A DNA stretch of 5,168 nucleotides from positions 1 to 5,168 of the forward strand of contig JAHFEM010000195.1 of the NCBI GenBank assembly GCA_023248505.1. The letters run 5' to 3'. The stretch is from Nitrospirota bacterium. GTDB lineage: Bacteria; Nitrospirota; Nitrospiria; SBBL01; Manganitrophaceae. The position numbers were made by a program, and so were the translations under genes. How positions within the stretch are numbered: the first letter of the stretch is position 1; each line of letters begins with the position of its first letter. Below are positions 4,053-5,168 of this stretch, piece after piece. The notes under the pieces were generated by a model, which saw nothing but the letters and a program-made list of their open reading frames with translations, was not told the DNA's origin and made no database searches.

Positions 4053-5168
4053 GGGTGGGTCTTCACCTCGTCATCGGATACGACCATATCCAACATCATT
4101 CCTGAAGCCATGTGATAGACCAAATGACAGTGGAAGGGCCACGCTCCCGGCGCATCCGCCGTCATAAGGAAGGAGAGCCGCTCCCCCGGCTTCACATTGA
4201 TCGTAAACTTCCGGGGATTAAATTCCCCATTCCCGTTATCGAGCTCCATCCACATCCCGTGCAGGTGAATCGGGTGCTCCATCATCGTGTCGTTCACGAA
4301 GAGGACGCGCAGCCGCTCCCCATACCGAAGCCGGATCGGGTCGGCCTCCGAGTGCTTCTTCCCGTTAAAACCCCAAATGTACCGGTCCATGTTGCCGGTG
4401 AGGTGAAGCTCGATCTCCCGTTCGGGCGGCCGCCGGTCGTAGCCGGGTTCTAGCGCGCGCAGATCGGCGTAGGTCAGGACCCGCGTCCCTGTGTTCTCAA
4501 GCCCGGCGCCGGGCTCTCGAAGCCGGCTCCGCGGCGCCATCGCGACCATCGCGTTCCCCGGTCCGTGGGTGTCGGCACTGTGCATCAGGGGAGGTTCCTC
4601 GGAAGGCATCTCAGAGCGGGCGTCCCCCTGACCCATTGCTTCGTGATCCATCCCGGCCATCGCGCTTTCCTGCGCGGACGCTTTCCCGCTCGGCTTCATC
4701 TCGTGCGCCCCTTCCGCCATTCCCATATCGGCCATCGTGCGGATCGGCCGGGGCCGCATCTCCGGAATCGGAGCCGACATCCCCGGACGTGGCGCGAGCG
4801 TCCCTCTCGCATAGCCGCTCCGATCCATCGCCTCGGCGAAGAGGGTATAGGCCCGATCCTCCTGCGGCGTGACGATCACGTCGTACGTTTCCGAGACGGC
4901 AATCCGGAACTCATCCACCGTCACCGGCTGGATGTTCTGCCCGTCGGCCTGAACCACTTCCATCTTGAGACCTGGGATGCGGAGGTCGAAGTAGGTCATC
5001 GAAGCCGCGTTGATAAACCGTAGGCGGACCCGCTCTCCCGGTTTGAAGAGGGCGGTCCAGTTCGCTTTGGAGGGCTGACCGTTGATGAGGAAGGTATAGG
5101 TGTCGCCGGTGACGTCGGCGACGTCGGTCGGGTCCATCCGCATCCGGCCCCAGGCAAGGCGGTCGGAG
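4049..5168 (-). CDS. copA: CopA/PcoA-family periplasmic multicopper oxidase (5' part outside window)
   Basis: Only the C-terminal 372 residues are visible. The frame stays open to the right edge, where SDRLAWGRMRMDPTDVADVTGDTYTFLINGQ continues a typical CopA of about 600 aa. CopA oxidises Cu(I) to less toxic Cu(II) in the periplasm, usually after Tat export (the N-terminus is not visible). The middle cupredoxin domain is followed by a Met/His-rich insert (about 145-210 of the visible part, DNA 4538-4735) with 11 methionines and 4 histidines, including MADMGM and MAGMDHEAM. The C-terminal cupredoxin has HPIHLHG (4256-4276) and HCHLVYHMASGM (4097-4132). These give all expected ligands on this side: type 1 copper His, Cys, His, Met, plus the His residues of the type 2/3 cluster. 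The catalytic site therefore looks intact. The HWHG-type motifs of the first domain lie outside the window. The stop overlaps the copB start by four bases. Confidence 0.95.
   Translation of the reverse strand, partial: SDRLAWGRMRMDPTDVADVTGDTYTFLINGQPSKANWTALFKPGERVRLRFINAASMTYFDLRIPGLKMEVVQADGQNIQPVTVDEFRIAVSETYDVIVTPQEDRAYTLFAEAMDRSGYARGTLAPRPGMSAPIPEMRPRPIRTMADMGMAEGAHEMKPSGKASAQESAMAGMDHEAMGQGDARSEMPSEEPPLMHSADTHGPGNAMVAMAPRSRLREPGAGLENTGTRVLTYADLRALEPGYDRRPPEREIELHLTGNMDRYIWGFNGKKHSEADPIRLRYGERLRVLFVNDTMMEHPIHLHGMWMELDNGNGEFNPRKFTINVKPGERLSFLMTADAPGAWPFHCHLVYHMASGMMLDMVVSDDEVKTHP

Noticed and set aside
4112..5023. Plus-strand frames opposite copA
   Set aside because: They are His/Arg/Pro-rich antisense reflections of the GC-rich copA codons with no domain.

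Overview
The window looks like the chromosome of a Gram-negative bacterium. The evidence is a CopB-type outer-membrane protein ending in an aromatic residue and a periplasmic-type CopA multicopper oxidase. The flanking genes are fairly GC-rich. I cannot assign a taxon from sequence alone. A metal-tolerant environmental lineage such as Nitrospirota or a (delta)proteobacterium is only a guess.

Layout. (1) Positions 1-1012, minus strand: a nearly complete D-isomer-specific 2-hydroxyacid dehydrogenase (D-lactate dehydrogenase-like), cut by the left window edge near its C-terminus, with a plausible sigma70 promoter and a ribosome binding site. (2) Positions 1013-1434: a non-coding divergent intergenic region holding four inverted repeats and one candidate forward promoter. 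(3) Positions 1435-2679, plus strand: a tight two-gene unit. It has an unrecognised charged, mostly helical protein (235 aa from the preferred start) followed 15 bases later by a 173-aa PIN-like protein with spaced acidic residues. This pair is unrelated to its neighbours and is the most likely place for an undescribed system. (4) Positions 2710-5168, minus strand: the 3' part of a copper-resistance operon, in transcription order copA (C-terminal 372 residues visible), copB (4-base ATGA overlap with copA), then a small thioredoxin-fold protein with a C-S-I-C motif.

How the genes work together. CopA (periplasmic Cu(I) oxidase with a Met/His-rich insert) and CopB (outer-membrane beta-barrel) form the classic cop/pco pair. 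The redoxin downstream is plausibly co-transcribed and may keep thiols or disulfides in order in the same compartment, or handle copper itself. The charged-protein/PIN pair reads as an accessory cassette, possibly an RNase-based stress, toxin-antitoxin or defence unit. That role is inference from the PIN-like motifs and gene arrangement. No tRNA, rRNA, CRISPR array, transposase or convincing rho-independent terminator was seen.
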